64,000 bases of DNA from Bombyx mori (GCF_030269925.1 NC_085108.1:5766001-5830000); one strand, 5' to 3'; positions 1-10,517 are shown, counted from the first letter of the stretch. Notes: generated from the letters alone by a model not told the origin. Made by a program: numbers and translations.

Positions 1-258
1 TTCCTGTCTGAAGGTCGATACAGCCGTTATGTAATGCAATTAATACTTCGACGTCACAGTGAGTGATGTGATTCGCGTTTTGAATCCCATGGAAGGCCAT
101 GAGCACGTTGACCCGTGTAGGTGATAATTTTTTTTATCACATCTTAATTTCACTCAGTTTAGGTGTGTAACATGATTTTACTTTTACGGATTAATTTTGG
201 GTTTTTTTTAAACTCATTAAATTAGTTCCTTTGTCCTTGAGACTTCGTCCTTATTACT

Positions 259-500
259 GGTGGTAGGACGTCTTGTGGTTTCCGCACGGGTTGGTACCAC
301 CACCCCGACTATTTCTGCCGTGAAGCAGTAATGCGTTTCGGTTTGAAGGGTGGGGCAGCCGTTGTAACTATACTGAGACCTTAGAACTTATATCTCAAGG
401 TGGGTGGCGCATTTACGTTGATGATGTCTATGGACTCCAGTAACCACTTAACACCAGGTGGGCTGTGAGCTCGTCCACCCATCAAAGCAATAAACAAAAA
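259..500 (+). mobile_element. SINE-B copy (3' module)
   Basis: Defines the family as seen here: about 240 bases from GGTGGTAGGACCTC through a GAAGCAGTAATGCGTTTCGG core to CACCCATCTAAGCAATAAA and an A-rich end. Possibly the family catalogued as BmSE, or related to the BMC1 3' end; the name is unverified. This copy is nearly complete and is followed at once by an inverted piece. Confidence 0.88.
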
Positions 501-503
501 GAG

Positions 504-627
504 CTCAAGTTCTCAGTTTCTACGGACGCCCCACCCTTCATACCGAAACGCATTACTGCTTCACGGAAAAATTTAGGCAGGGTGGTGGTACCTACCCGTG
601 CGTACTCACAACACGTCCTACCACCAA
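504..627 (-). mobile_element. SINE-B fragment, inverted partner of 259-500
   Basis: Only the 5' half of the module, reading in from its GGTGGTAGGAC end at 627. It abuts the tail of the previous copy, tail against tail. Confidence 0.82.
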
Positions 628-628
628 T

Positions 629-1100
629 GCTTGAAATATTTTCTTCTATATTCGCGAGACATCATGAAAACTATTTTTACGGTTTAATCTTGCGTAGAGT
701 TAAAAAAAAACTAAGTAAATACTATGCATACATCATCGTCATCATTTCTTAAGCATCATCGCTTAAGCATACCTAGATTCCAATTATTAAAAAAAAAACT
801 GCAATTACCTAAGCGATTACGTAAGATATACACAAAGATCAATGAACTCTTCATGCTTATTTCGTGATCGTCAGACAGAGGTACAGGTTAATGCTCTGTT
901 TTTTTTTTTTATTAATCATAACGGATGTAGTGTAACACAGAAATGTAAGGTTGTATTGTGTTTCGGGAGTATTCTAGAGACTTCGAGAAACGAGTTAGAG
1001 AAACAAATATTAATAAGAGATTACATTCTATATCTTTGTATAAGTCGATCAGAGAATTGAGCTTCTGTGATGCCGTAATACGTAAATTTAAGTTCGTTCA
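629..1100. other. No gene seen
   Basis: AT-rich with homopolymer runs. Short ORFs only, with no exon signals or repeats recognised. Confidence 0.6.
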
Positions 1101-1106
1101 TTATAA

Positions 1107-1450
1107 TACTGTTACGTAAGAGTAACGCCATCTATCGCCGAGTAGCCGAACGAATATCGAAGGATCTAGTAACATCTAGAACGCTCGAGAAGTACAACGC
1201 CATCTATTTTCAGATAGCGGAAACACAATACTCGACTTTTGTGGATAGTTCTCGATAATTCTAGGGATGTGGTATCATCTATAAACGCGTTGCAGAGATG
1301 GCACGCAGTCAGTCAGTAATCGGAACTACTCGAAGCGAAACAGCGAACGGATCACCTGAAGCGAAGCGGAAGAAGCGTATTGAGAATTTTAAAGTGTTTT
1401 AAGTGTGTTCTAAGTGATAAATACAGTTTTAAGTTGTACGTTGATGGAAC
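1107..1450 (+). repeat. LTR-like repeat (possible solo LTR)
   Basis: Starts TGTTACG and ends near GGAACA. The last part (CGGATCACCTGAAGCGAAGC and beyond) recurs at 34090-34225, as expected for an LTR family. No target duplication or internal retroviral-type genes were seen. Confidence 0.35.
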
Positions 1451-1503
1451 ATTTATTTATCCCGAACCCCAGCGCGTAAAAAATACATAAAACTATAAAC
1501 GTA

Positions 1504-1565
1504 CTAGCGAGCCGCCTCCGCTTCGCTTCGGCAACTGTAATATGTTATTGATCTTATTGAATTTT
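1504..1565 (-). mobile_element. Helitron 3' end fragment
   Basis: CTAG followed (on the plus strand) by CGAGCCGCCTCCGCTTCGCT, the reversed 3' terminus of the family at 2289. The rest is truncated. Confidence 0.55.
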
Positions 1566-1866
1566 CTTTTACACAAATCTGGTCCTGACAGTGACAAACA
1601 CAATAAAAAGATAACGTGACAAAGAAAAAAAACTAATCTTTTCTCTTTTTAAATTCGTGGTTCGCTATTTTGGCGATAATGGCTTACAAATAAAAGATAG
1701 ATATATTATGCTGTATCGGGCTTTTTCGTAGGACTATTTAAGATAAACACTTCCATTTTCCATTTGGAGTTACACATTATATACGTGTAATTATATCGGT
1801 TTTTGCGGCGCGCGCCAGAATAGCTTGCAGTTAGCATTTTTTTTTTCAACTTACTCGACAATTATC

Positions 1867-2018
1867 GTTTTGCTTTCGGTAATTCACACTATATCTTTAT
1901 AAATTATTGCCTACGTCTTATTCTGGGTGATGGGAGAGATGTGTTTTGCTTTCGGTAATTCACACTATATCTTTATAAATTATTGCCTACGCCTTATTCT
2001 GGGTGATGGGAGAGATGT
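1867..2018. repeat. Tandem duplication, 2 x 76 bp
   Basis: Units 1867-1942 and 1943-2018 differ at one visible base (ACGTCTT against ACGCCTT). Confidence 0.92.
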
Positions 2019-2160
2019 GCTCCGCACTAAACGCTTCACCTTCCCCCATTGCCTTTTCATGAGTTCTGTCTCATGCGAGGTTTGGATGTTGGTTGTTGAG
2101 CGACAAGGTTTTATTTAGTCGGTTCAACTCCGACATGCCCCGCCCTCCTGACAAAAAAAA
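2008..2160 (+). mobile_element. Retroelement 3' end remnant
   Basis: A GC-richer stretch ending TCCGACATGCCCCGCCCTCC...ACAAAAAAAAA looks like a poly(A)-tailed non-LTR 3' end. The family was not identified. Confidence 0.4.
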
Positions 2161-2288
2161 AGTTTTATTCTGTTTTGTAATCTATATTACTGTAATGTTT
2201 CACCATAATTCATTCAGTAGTTTTTGCATCAAAGACTAACAAACATACAGCCATACATTCTTACAAATTGTTGCGTTTATAATATTAA

Positions 2289-2506
2289 CTAGCGACCCGC
2301 CCTCGCTTCGCTTCGGAAACTGTAATTTATTATTGATTTCTACGCTATTTAATGCATGTTATTATACATATAAACCTTCCTCTTCAATCACTCTACGTAT
2401 TAGAAAAAAACGCATCAAAATCCGTTGCGTAGTTTTAAAGATTTAAGCATACATTGGGAGAGATATAGGGACAGAGAAAGCGACTTTGTTTTATACTATG
2501 TAGTGA
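2289..2506 (-). mobile_element. Non-autonomous Helitron, TCACTACATAG family
   Basis: On the minus strand it starts TCACTACATAGTATAAAACA and ends GGCGGGTCGCTAG, inserted between A and T. This is the typical structure of lepidopteran Helitrons. Confidence 0.8.
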
Positions 2507-2689
2507 TATAAGTAGGATTTTGTTAGCGCCATGTCTAATTCCCGCTTACTCTGTAGCTATCATCTAGACCTTTTTTTCGCTACATTACCAGACTAGACTA
2601 TACAGCAATGATTGCAGACCGCAGAAATAATACAGTTTCGTAAAATCGTGTGCCCGTTTGTCGTAATACACTTCTAGTTTACTTAGTCG

Positions 2690-2729
2690 AGTTAACTTTT
2701 ACGCGATCGATAAGTTAACAAACTCGCAC
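2690..2729. mobile_element. Terminal fragment of the 40.8-kb foldback MITE
   Basis: GAGTTAACTTTTACGCGATC...AACTCGCAC matches the right end of that element with small changes. Confidence 0.55.
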
Positions 2730-2787
2730 AAAGCATATTGAAATCAACGCGTTTTCGGTCATGCGATGAATCCTATTATAGTTATTG

Positions 2788-3098
2788 TGTTTTTTTCCTA
2801 CTTATTCTAGTAGCCTTGAGTGGTTATTCTAGATTCACCGAATTAGTAGGTGAGCTCACGGGGCTCAAACCTGACGACGTTGCTAACACACGAACCCTAG
2901 CAAGAGCAGTGCTTCGCAGAACCTACCACCGGATCAGAAACGCGACCCACTGAGAAGATCCGGCGAGAAACTCAGTGGGCTGTGTCTATGGGTTAATTAA
3001 CTCGCCGAGCCCTTCGTCTCAAACGACGGGTTCGACGAGAACGATGACCGGTGCTTGAGGTACCTAAAAGCACCGAATCGAGAGGATCCGAAATGAAG
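2788..3098 (-). mobile_element. Bm1 SINE, 5'-truncated
   Basis: Recognised by GAGAAGATCCGGCGAGAAAC and the CGTCGAGCCC/CGACGAGAACG region. Its poly(A) tail is the T-run at 2788. The short ORFs over it are not host genes. Confidence 0.9.
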
Positions 3099-3368
3099 AG
3101 ATAGTTATTGCCGGCACACCGGAGTTGACTTGCAGCCAACCTATTAGTAAGGGCGTGTACGTGGATTGAGAACAGAAAACACTATTTATCTTCTTCTAGC
3201 ACATGCGTACCCACATCCAAACACAAGAGGAGAAATATCTAGTTTACTGCAAAGCCACGTGGAGCGTTTAAGTACTTTTTTAAATTTGAAACGGTGAAGT
3301 AAAAAAAAAATCAGATTAAACAAAAAACATAAATTTTTGGACTTTTTTGATGTAAGTACCTACTGTCA

Positions 3369-3450
3369 ATCAGCGCGGCGAGGTACCACAACCTTGACTG
3401 TTTCCGCCACGAAAGCAATCACGTATTCTAATTTGGAGGGGACAAGATAC
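3369..3450 (+). mobile_element. Degraded SINE-B fragment
   Basis: GAGGTACCACAACC...TTTCCGCCACGAAAGCAAT...TTTGGAGGG follows the SINE-B core with many changes. Confidence 0.5.
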
Positions 3451-3576
3451 TCGCTGTGGTAAAATCTATATTTCGAATAGCATCATTCTTCAAACTATAG
3501 CGTGAGATAGACAGAGAGGGAGTACATTTTACTGCACACCAAAAAACAATCAACGGACCGGTGAAGGCCATGGGGC

Positions 3577-3768
3577 GTTTTTTTTTATTGCTTAGATGAG
3601 TGCACGAGCTCACAGCGCACCTGGTGTTAAGTGGTTACTGGAGCCCATAGACATTTACAACGCAATTGCGCCACCCACCTTGAGATATAAGTTTTAAGGT
3701 CTCAGTATAGTTACAACGGCTGCCCCACGCTTCAAGCCGAAACGCATTACTGCTTCACGGCAGAACCT
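3577..3768 (-). mobile_element. SINE-B copy, head cut off by LINE-D
   Basis: Tail T-run at 3577, complete until CTTCACGGCAGAA, where GC-rich LINE-D sequence takes over. Confidence 0.85.
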
Positions 3769-3784
3769 GAGGGGTTTAAGTCTG

Positions 3785-4196
3785 CGCCGCGCGCTACCAG
3801 CATTCTAGCGCTCTGGAGGAGAAATAAAAAGAGCAACCGGTTGGCGGTGTATCGCGTCCCGACCTGATAGGCTGGTTCTTGCCCAGCGAGGTATTCCGGG
3901 ACACCAGCCGAACCGCCTGGGCGGCCGTATCGAGACGGCCGACATTCCAGAACCTTCGATTCGCCTCGAAGGCTCCGTCGGCCGGGCGTCTTTGGGGTGA
4001 GCTGCGCCGTCTGGTTGTAATGTCGACCGCGGTAACCTTCTCACCTCATCCAGGTTCTGACCTCGGAGGGGATTGAAGCTTAGGCGAAGAGTGCAGGGGT
4101 ATTTTAGTGAGTAGTTCTAATATTCATATACTTGGCCCGCGGTTCGTAATAGCGGCACAGTTCCACATACCTCTTCGTAGGAGGTTAGGCCTACAG
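3785..4196 (+). mobile_element. LINE-D 3' end (GC-rich non-LTR retroelement)
   Basis: GC-rich block sharing GAGTGCAGGGG-TTTTAGTGAGT and CGTAGGAGGTTAGGCC with the poly(A)-tailed copy at 24270-24476. Probably 3' UTR; the ORFs across it have stops. Confidence 0.55.
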
Positions 4197-4324
4197 CTGT
4201 TTTTATCCACATAAATTCTGAATAAGATACAGCAGGTATGTACGTTGGGGTGCACCATCAATAACAATATTTCTATGGTCTATCAAAATAAAACAAACCA
4301 GAATTTAAATCTAAACTTCAAGAC

Positions 4325-5025
4325 AATTGGACCGTTTATTTTGAAAGTGGTGTAAGTCCATTTTCTTTTATTTCGAGAAAATTAAAGGTTATATATACAT
4401 ATTTGTTGATTTAAAAATACAGGCAAATCATATGTCGGCTGCGATGGTCCTGTTGAGGCTGCGATGCTGGCTTGCTGCGGGACGACTGTCAATGACGTGC
4501 TTTTATCTGCGAGAATGCGGGGATTGTGGTAGCCGAAGTTTTTGATGCGCTGATGATGAATCAGAAGGTTGCGTGGGGATCTCGTCGCAGGTCACCAGTT
4601 TGGGGATTAACGACGAAAGGAAAAGATCTTCCACCGAGCGGGTGATATTTGCTCGGTAGACCGACGGTCCGAATGTTGTTGTTCGGAACTTGTATATATG
4701 CGCTTTATCTTGAAAATGTCGTAAGCGAGATTCAGGCATCTGTCAATTATCTTGTGTTGTATAATGGCTACCCGCCACATGTGGTCTGGCTATGCCACCT
4801 ACCTCTGTCAATTGGACTTAAACCACTTTCATAATCGATGATTATGCAAATTCATTTACCGACCGATTTTAAGTTGTACAAAACATGGGATTTTTTTGAG
4901 AAATTAAACACGGACTAGTTATATATAAAAAAAATTACATTAAATTAAGCATGAATTACGTGATAGCCGTAGCTCATTTTTCTCAAAAATGGACTTACAC
5001 CACTTTCAAAATAAACGGTCCAATT
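4325..5025. mobile_element. Inverted-repeat element with perfect 40-bp arms
   Basis: 4325-4364 and 4986-5025 are exact reverse complements (AATTGGACCGTTTATTTTG... arms). A third, imperfect copy of the arm core lies at 4801-4826. The inside has no transposase; 4660-4760 recurs at 51345-51450. The outer limits may be larger. Confidence 0.7.
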
Positions 5026-5340
5026 ATTGAATTACGTTAGAAGTAATCAAGAGGCCACGAGGGATGTTGTAACAGTCTCTTAAACCACGCACAGCACATA
5101 GTCAAGTTTCAATAAATACCTTAATTCGATCGAGACTAATTCACGGTCACGTGTTTCGCTGGCTGCGAAGGCCGAGGCGAGAGGCGAGAAACATGAGAAT
5201 GTAAAAATATTTTGTAATGCATTTACTATTCAGTATTTTGTGATGCAGTATTATCAGCGGAACCAGTTGGGTGTTGCCAATGGGTGGCCCACTTTTCGTA
5301 AGTTCGCATGGCAATGTCAATAAAATATATTTTTTTATTG

Positions 5341-5384
5341 GTGGTAGGACCTCTTGTGAGTCCGCACACAAGAGGTCCTACCAC
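5341..5384. repeat. Perfect 18-bp hairpin of two SINE-B heads
   Basis: GTGGTAGGACCTCTTGTG (5341-5358), an 8-base loop, then its exact complement (5367-5384). Only the 5' ends of the SINE remain, head against head. Confidence 0.95.
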
Positions 5385-5492
5385 TTATTGCCTTTGTGGG
5401 CAGACGAGCATACGGCCCACCTGATGGTAAGTGGTCACCGTCGCTCATGGACGTCAACAATGCCAGGGGCAGAGCCAAGCCGTTGTCTACCA
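5385..5492 (-). mobile_element. LINE-C 3' end fragment
   Basis: Reversed 3' end: TTATTGCC-TTTGTGGGCAGACGAGCATACGGCCCACCTGATGG then AATGCCAGGGGCAGAGCCAAGCC. The tail joins the SINE-B hairpin directly. Confidence 0.75.
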
Positions 5493-5904
5493 TAAAAATT
5501 ATAGTAATGTCACTGATTCTTGATACGTGTGCAAATTTTCAAGTCAATCGAACCGTCCTGAAACCGGTGAAAATAGTAATATTATACAAAGGCTAATATA
5601 GATCTTAAAAAACAAATGTCACGGACGCATTTTTTTTTGTTTTTAAATCAGAATTATATACGCTTTTCATAATAAAATGAACATTCGATACTTTCCATCG
5701 ATATATTGTAGAAAGCGATTAAAATGTAATTTAATATTTTATTGCGCGCGTCACACGAGCAGTGAAAACACGCGGGAAAGTCGCTTTCATTGTTTATAAT
5801 ATGTTCTGTGCCATAGGGATTAGAGAGAGAGTATTATAGATTAGATGCATTTGCCATTGGATCTAAATTAAATATTTTACGCCTTAAAAATAATAGAGAA
5901 AACA
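5493..5904. other. No gene seen
   Basis: AT-rich unique-looking sequence with no exon signals. Confidence 0.6.
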
Positions 5905-6262
5905 GTTTTTTTTCCCTACCTAACCTGAGAGGCTATTTCAGCGTAACCTTAACTAGTAGGTGAGCTCACGGGGCTCAAACCTGACGACGTTGCTAACACG
6001 AACCCTAGCAAGAGCTGTGCTTCGCAGAATCCACCACCTGATCGGAAACGCGACCCGCTGAGAAGATCCGGCGAGAAACTCAGTGGGCTGTGTCTGAGGG
6101 TTAATTTACTCGTCGAGCCCTTCGTCGCAAGCGACGGGTTCGACGAGAACGATGACCGGTGCTTGAGGTACCTAAAAGCACCGTTAGTGGATCGGGAGGA
6201 TCTGAAATGACGTGTTTGGGGCGACGACGACTGCTTTCCTTCTGCCCGCAGGATCGGGAATA
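5905..6262 (-). mobile_element. Bm1 SINE, nearly full length
   Basis: Runs from its tail (T-run at 5909) to GGGGCGACGACGACTGC and CCCGCAGGATCGGGAAT near its 5' part. The 130-codon minus ORF here is Bm1-derived. Confidence 0.92.
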
Positions 6263-6384
6263 AGAAAACAGAAATGACGACGGTTGGTTGGGCGTTTTTG
6301 TCTCTCAAAGCTGTTAAACGTTTTTCGAGAAGATCAGTCATTCGAAGATTTTGTCGTTTGAATAAATAATAATTCTAGGGGTGA

Positions 6385-6655
6385 AATATTATTTGTTTTA
6401 AGCAACATTTTGTTAATACGCCACATTTATCTTTCCAATTAAAGGTACGTTTCATTTGGTATTAGCATCAACAATTTTATGATGATATTTTTAAATGAAC
6501 TTAAATTATGTTTGCCCCATCCAAACAGCTGAAAAAGTTTTTTTGTCTTTTAAATTTTTTTTTCCAATTTTTAAACTTTACATGGGATTTCCTGTAAAGT
6601 TGCAAAAATGTCGCTTAATCCAAATAACTTTTCACCCTTCGACATTCGTTTTAAT
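6385..6655. repeat. Dispersed repeat W, copy 1
   Basis: TAAGCAACAT, TTAATACGCCACATTTATCTTT, AATTAAAGGT, TGTAAAGTTGCAAAAATGTCGCTTA. Shared with 15440-15985, 28790-29365 and part of 47085-47170. Confidence 0.65.
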
Positions 6656-6715
6656 TTTAATAACGTTTGATTTCTCCAACAATAGACAAGAACAGTGTAC
6701 TCAATTATAATAAAA

Positions 6716-6937
6716 CTAGCGACCCGGTCTCGCTTCGCTTCGGAAACTGTAATTTATTATTGATTTCTCCACTATTTAATGTATGTTATTATACATATAA
6801 ACCTTCCTCTTCAATCACTCTATCTATTAAAAAAAACCGCATCAAAATCCGTTGCGTAGTTTTAAAGATTTAAGCATACATAGGGACAGACAGATATAGG
6901 GACAGAGAAAACGACTTTGTTTTATACTATGTAGTGA
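6716..6937 (-). mobile_element. Non-autonomous Helitron, TCACTACATAG family
   Basis: Same ends and internal GCATCAAAATCCGTTGCGTA block as 2289-2506. Confidence 0.8.
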
Positions 6938-7005
6938 CGCGCTAAATAATCTATATATTTTTTTATATCGATGTATCATTATATGCGATTCCCTATAGAC
7001 TACAA

Positions 7006-7410
7006 TCTAATATATAAAATTCTCGTGTCACAATGTTCGTTCCCACGAAAAATGTACTCCTCCGAAACCGCTTGACCGATTCTCATGAAATTTTTTATGC
7101 ATATTCAGTAAGCCTGAGAATCGGCTACTATCTATTTTTCATACCCTTAAGTGATTAGGGTTGTCCACCCCTAACATATATTTTTTATTTGGACTTTTTT
7201 TTTTTATATATGTTATAATGAGGTATTATGTGGTTGAATGAGGTTTTGTTATTTTTATTATATATTCCCTCATCGTTCACAGCACTACATACCTCTTTCA
7301 CTCATTTACCACATCCTTACACACTTACAATAAGTTAGTTTTTTTTTTCTACACTAGAAATTCCCTAGAAATCCTATATATGGCAAAACAATGTTTGCCG
7401 GGTCAGCTAG
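7006..7410 (+). mobile_element. Non-autonomous Helitron, GCCGGGTCAGCTAG end
   Basis: Starts TCTAATATATAAAATTCTCG and ends TTTGCCGGGTCAGCTAG, between A and T. The body (CGCTTGACCGATTCTCATGA) is typical of lepidopteran Helitrons. Confidence 0.8.
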
Positions 7411-7454
7411 TACCCTATAAACTTACATGAATTAGAGAAGCTCATAATTACGGG

Positions 7455-7618
7455 TAGAAGGGTTCTGCCCACGGCGCGCTTGCCGTGGGCAGAACACCAG
7501 CCAGATGGTCAGATCTAGCAAGAGAAGCACTCGGTGGTAGTCTGTACCATGCAGCCCATGCCACCCATGATCGGGCGCATTGGAAGTACGTCGCATGTGC
7601 TCGCGATCCTCAGTAGTG
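7455..7618 (+). mobile_element. Non-LTR retrotransposon C-terminal remnant
   Basis: One frame reads PARWSDLAREALGGS...AAHATHDRAHWKYVACARDPQ and stop, the usual C-terminus after an RTE-like reverse transcriptase. A perfect 13-bp hairpin (7463-7475 with 7482-7494) is upstream. Confidence 0.7.
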
Positions 7619-7984
7619 AGGGAACGATATAGAAGGTAGAAGATAGACTACAAAATCTTTAGATAGGCCTAGCGAGTCTGTTCCGGAAAAGTTTGGTAGT
7701 GATTGGATCGAATTAAAATCAAAGATCGCTTAGCAAAGCGAGACGGGTTTAAATAGTACTCACATAATAGACAAGCCCGCTCTAGATGTTCTAAAGGCCA
7801 TTTGTCCTAGTGAAACTGGAAAGGAACTCCAGACCATAAGTAATCTATGTAATTTACTTTAAAAAAAATACGGATTGTCGATGTTGGAGTTAACATATTT
7901 ATCTTTACAACAAGTATGTTAGGATTGGATCAAATTAATGAACGAATCAAGAGAAATTTAATTTTTATATACACGATGAAAACT
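7619..7984. other. No gene seen
   Basis: Unique-looking AT-rich sequence. Confidence 0.55.
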
Positions 7985-8136
7985 TTTTTTTATTGCTTAG
8001 ATAGGTGGACGAGCTCACAGCCCACCTGATGTTAAGTGGTTACTGGAGCCCATAGACATCTACGACGTAAATGCGCCACCCACCTTTAGATACAAGTTCT
8101 GAGGTCTCATTATAGTTACAACGGCCGCCCCACCTG
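7985..8136 (-). mobile_element. SINE-B copy, 5' part missing
   Basis: Tail to GGCCGCCCCACC, then unrelated sequence. Confidence 0.85.
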
Positions 8137-8347
8137 CTGCTTATTTTATAAAAGAAATAGTATAAGCGATGTGTGTTTCCGCTGCTCAAGCCAATTCTGT
8201 TCTGCCGCATTTTAGCAATAAATCGTCTTTATATAGATACGACACATTCAAGAATGCCTTAGTCTGCATTATTATTTGTATTGCGTTATTATTGAGGGGC
8301 ATATGTAACAGTACGGCGAGTCCGGATAACCACCAGATTTAAGATCT

Positions 8348-8474
8348 AAGGTCTCAAGTATAGTTACAACGGCTGCCCCGCCCTTCAAACCGAAACGCAT
8401 TACTGATTCATGGCAGAAATAGGCAGGGCGGTGGTACCTACCCGCGCGGACTCACATGAGGTCCTACCACCAGT
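8348..8474 (-). mobile_element. SINE-B 5' half
   Basis: From AAGGTCTCAAGTATAGTTAC to GAGGTCCTACCACCAG; joined directly to a Bm1 fragment. Confidence 0.85.
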
Positions 8475-8475
8475 A

Positions 8476-8645
8476 GAGAGTCTATGGGTTAATTCGCTCG
8501 TCGAGCCCTTCGTCGCAAGCCACGGGTTCGACGAGGACGGTGACCGGTGCTTGTGGTGCCTAAAAGCACCGTTAATGGATCAGGAGGATCCGTAACGTGA
8601 CGTGCTTTGACGTGCTTTGGGCGACGTCGACGGTTTACCATTCGT
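8476..8645 (-). mobile_element. Bm1 fragment, middle to 5' part
   Basis: GGGTTAATTCGCTCGTCGAGCCC through CACCGTTAATGGATCAGGAGG to a CGACGTCGACGGTTTACCATT end, with a small internal duplication (GACGTGCTTT twice). Confidence 0.85.
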
Positions 8646-8712
8646 AGAGAGGAGTGAGTGTTGAGATGACGGTTGATAGAAGAGAATAGAAGAGAAAAAT
8701 TCGCTGTACTGG
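8646..8712 (+). mobile_element. Tail fragment of the 33-kb non-LTR element
   Basis: GGAGTGAGTGTTGAGATGACGG and GAAGAGAAAAATTCGCTGTAC match 33174-33232. Confidence 0.6.
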
Positions 8713-8873
8713 TGCCGGATCTACGACTCAAGCCACCAGTAGTTAGGTACTCCACAGTGAGAAACCTCCTCGCAATACACGCAGTATCGAGAATAACTGC
8801 ATTCTGTCTCAGACCCCCTAAGCCAGGTGGAAAACGAAAGTTTCTTAAGGTGTTGATCGAATTATTATTAGTA

Positions 8874-9210
8874 CTAGTGGCCCCGCAGTAGTCGAAATTC
8901 GACTATAATTAATTGAAATTATAAATTTAGACATTATTATGGTTATATTGTCAAACACTATTATAATTCGATAATATAATATTCGCCAAAAGTGCACTAT
9001 AGATCAATAATATTAAAGTCAAACAATATTAATCTATTTTCAATTCGAGCACAGATTTTAAACAATAACAGATTTTAAGTTTCCCAATTGACGGTAAACA
9101 AAGAGTATATTTTTATGTATGTGTTGTGTCAAATACATGGTAGTGTGTGTAATGTTTTCTTTATTGATTTAAAGTATCTTTTATGAATTATTTAAAAAAA
9201 AAAAATTTAA
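8874..9210 (-). mobile_element. Helitron, extra 3' end in tandem with 9211-10061
   Basis: On the minus strand ends GGGGCCACTAG and repeats the 3' portion of the neighbour (TAGTCGAATTTCGACTACTG and AT-rich body). It begins where the neighbour's CTAG ends. Confidence 0.75.
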
Positions 9211-10061
9211 CTAGTGGTCCCGCAGTAGTCGAAATTCGACTATCATCATCATCATCATCATCAGCCTTTATCTGCCCACTGCTGGACATAGGCCTTCCCC
9301 AATGCCTTCCACATAATGCGGTCCTCCGCCTTCCGCATCCAACGACTTCCCGCCGTGCGCACTAAGTCGTCAGTCCACCTGGTTGGAGGACGCCCCACGC
9401 TCCTTATACCCATCCGTGGCCTCCATTCGAGGACTTTCCTCCCCCACCTGGCGTCGCTGGCTCGACAGATGTGACCGGCCCATTGCCACTTCAGCCTGCT
9501 AACTTTGAGAGCTATGTCGTCGACTTTGGTTCTCCGTCGAATTTCTTCGTTCCGGATTTTGTCCCTTAGAGAAATACCTAGCATAGCTCTCTCCATCGCC
9601 CGCTGTGCGACTCTTAACTTATGGGCCAGCCCTGCCGTCAGTGTCCAGGTTTCCGCGCCGTAGGTTATATTCGACTATAACGAATTGAAATTATAATTTT
9701 GAACATTATTATGGTTCTGCTGTCAAAGACTTTATAATTACAGATTTCGCCAAGACTATACTATAGACAAATAATATTAAAGATAAACTATAATATCCTA
9801 TTCTCAATTTGACAGCAATAACAAAAATTTGACAGTAAACAATGTATTTAAATGTGTGTGTGTTTGTCAAATACATAGTAGTGTGTGTAATGTTTTCTTT
9901 ATTGATTTAATGTATCTTTTATGCATTATTTTAAAAAAATATTAGCATTGTGCCCTCCTTCTCTATATTCTCTATGAGTGTGAGAAATTTCATACTCCTC
10001 CGTCCGCGCAATTTTCGTAAAAAGGGGTACAAAGTTTTTGCTTCACGTATTAATATATAGA
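9211..10061 (-). mobile_element. Helitron carrying a nested RTE insertion
   Basis: Minus strand start TCTATATATTAATACGTGAAG, then GCGCGGACGGAGGAGTATGA, end GGGACCACTAG, between A and T. It is interrupted by 9244-9668 and its duplicated site. Confidence 0.8.
9244..9668 (-). mobile_element. 5'-truncated RTE-like retrotransposon with target duplication
   Basis: Minus-strand reading gives YGAETWTLT...MERAMLGISLRDKIRNEEI, WQWAGHICR, GRPPTRWTDDLV and YVQQWADKG, the C-terminus that follows the reverse transcriptase in RTE-clade elements. A (GAT)n tail and an exact 10-bp duplication ATTCGACTAT (9234-9243, 9669-9678) mark it. Confidence 0.9.
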
Positions 10062-10517
10062 TAACAAGAATGATATTGTACTGGCAATTGAAATGGCAGC
10101 GTTAAATCCGCAATTACCGAGTGAATAGTTAAAGCTCAACGAACGGTAAAAGCTCTGAAACCGTTTCCGCGCAATTATGTAGTTCAATTAGAGTACGTTT
10201 TATGTACACCAGTTAAAATAATAAAACACAAATGAAAAACATCAATTGAATATGCAATTTCGAAAGGGGCACATCTCTGAAAATGCAAAATGTTCAGGAA
10301 ATGAAAAAAAAAACTGATTATTTTCTAAAGCAGTGTAAAATTTAAAATATTAACTTTTGAGATATATTTTGGTGTTCATTAGCAATTGAAAATTACTCGA
10401 ATTATTATAAAATGGGTGTAGGTAAGCCTCAAAACTAGCTGTATATGAAAAAACGTATTTGACAAAATATGCGACATGTGCCCTTTTCGAAATTGCATAT
10501 TCAATTATATTAATCAC
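10062..10517. other. No gene seen
   Basis: AT-rich. A 10245-10270/10490-10505 pair (CAATTGAATATGCAATTTCG and its complement) forms an inverted repeat about 250 bp apart, otherwise featureless. Confidence 0.5.

Noticed and set aside
3805..4076. Overlapping ORFs in a GC-rich block as horizontally acquired genes
   Set aside because: The block matches the poly(A)-tailed LINE-D end at 24.3 kb, so its composition reflects a retroelement.
5949..6341. 130-codon minus-strand ORF
   Set aside because: It runs along a Bm1 SINE ([17 protein letters not shown] ends come from Bm1); similar ORFs recur at other Bm1 copies.
9241..9262. Independent CAT microsatellite
   Set aside because: It is the (GAT)n tail of the RTE fragment that ends there.
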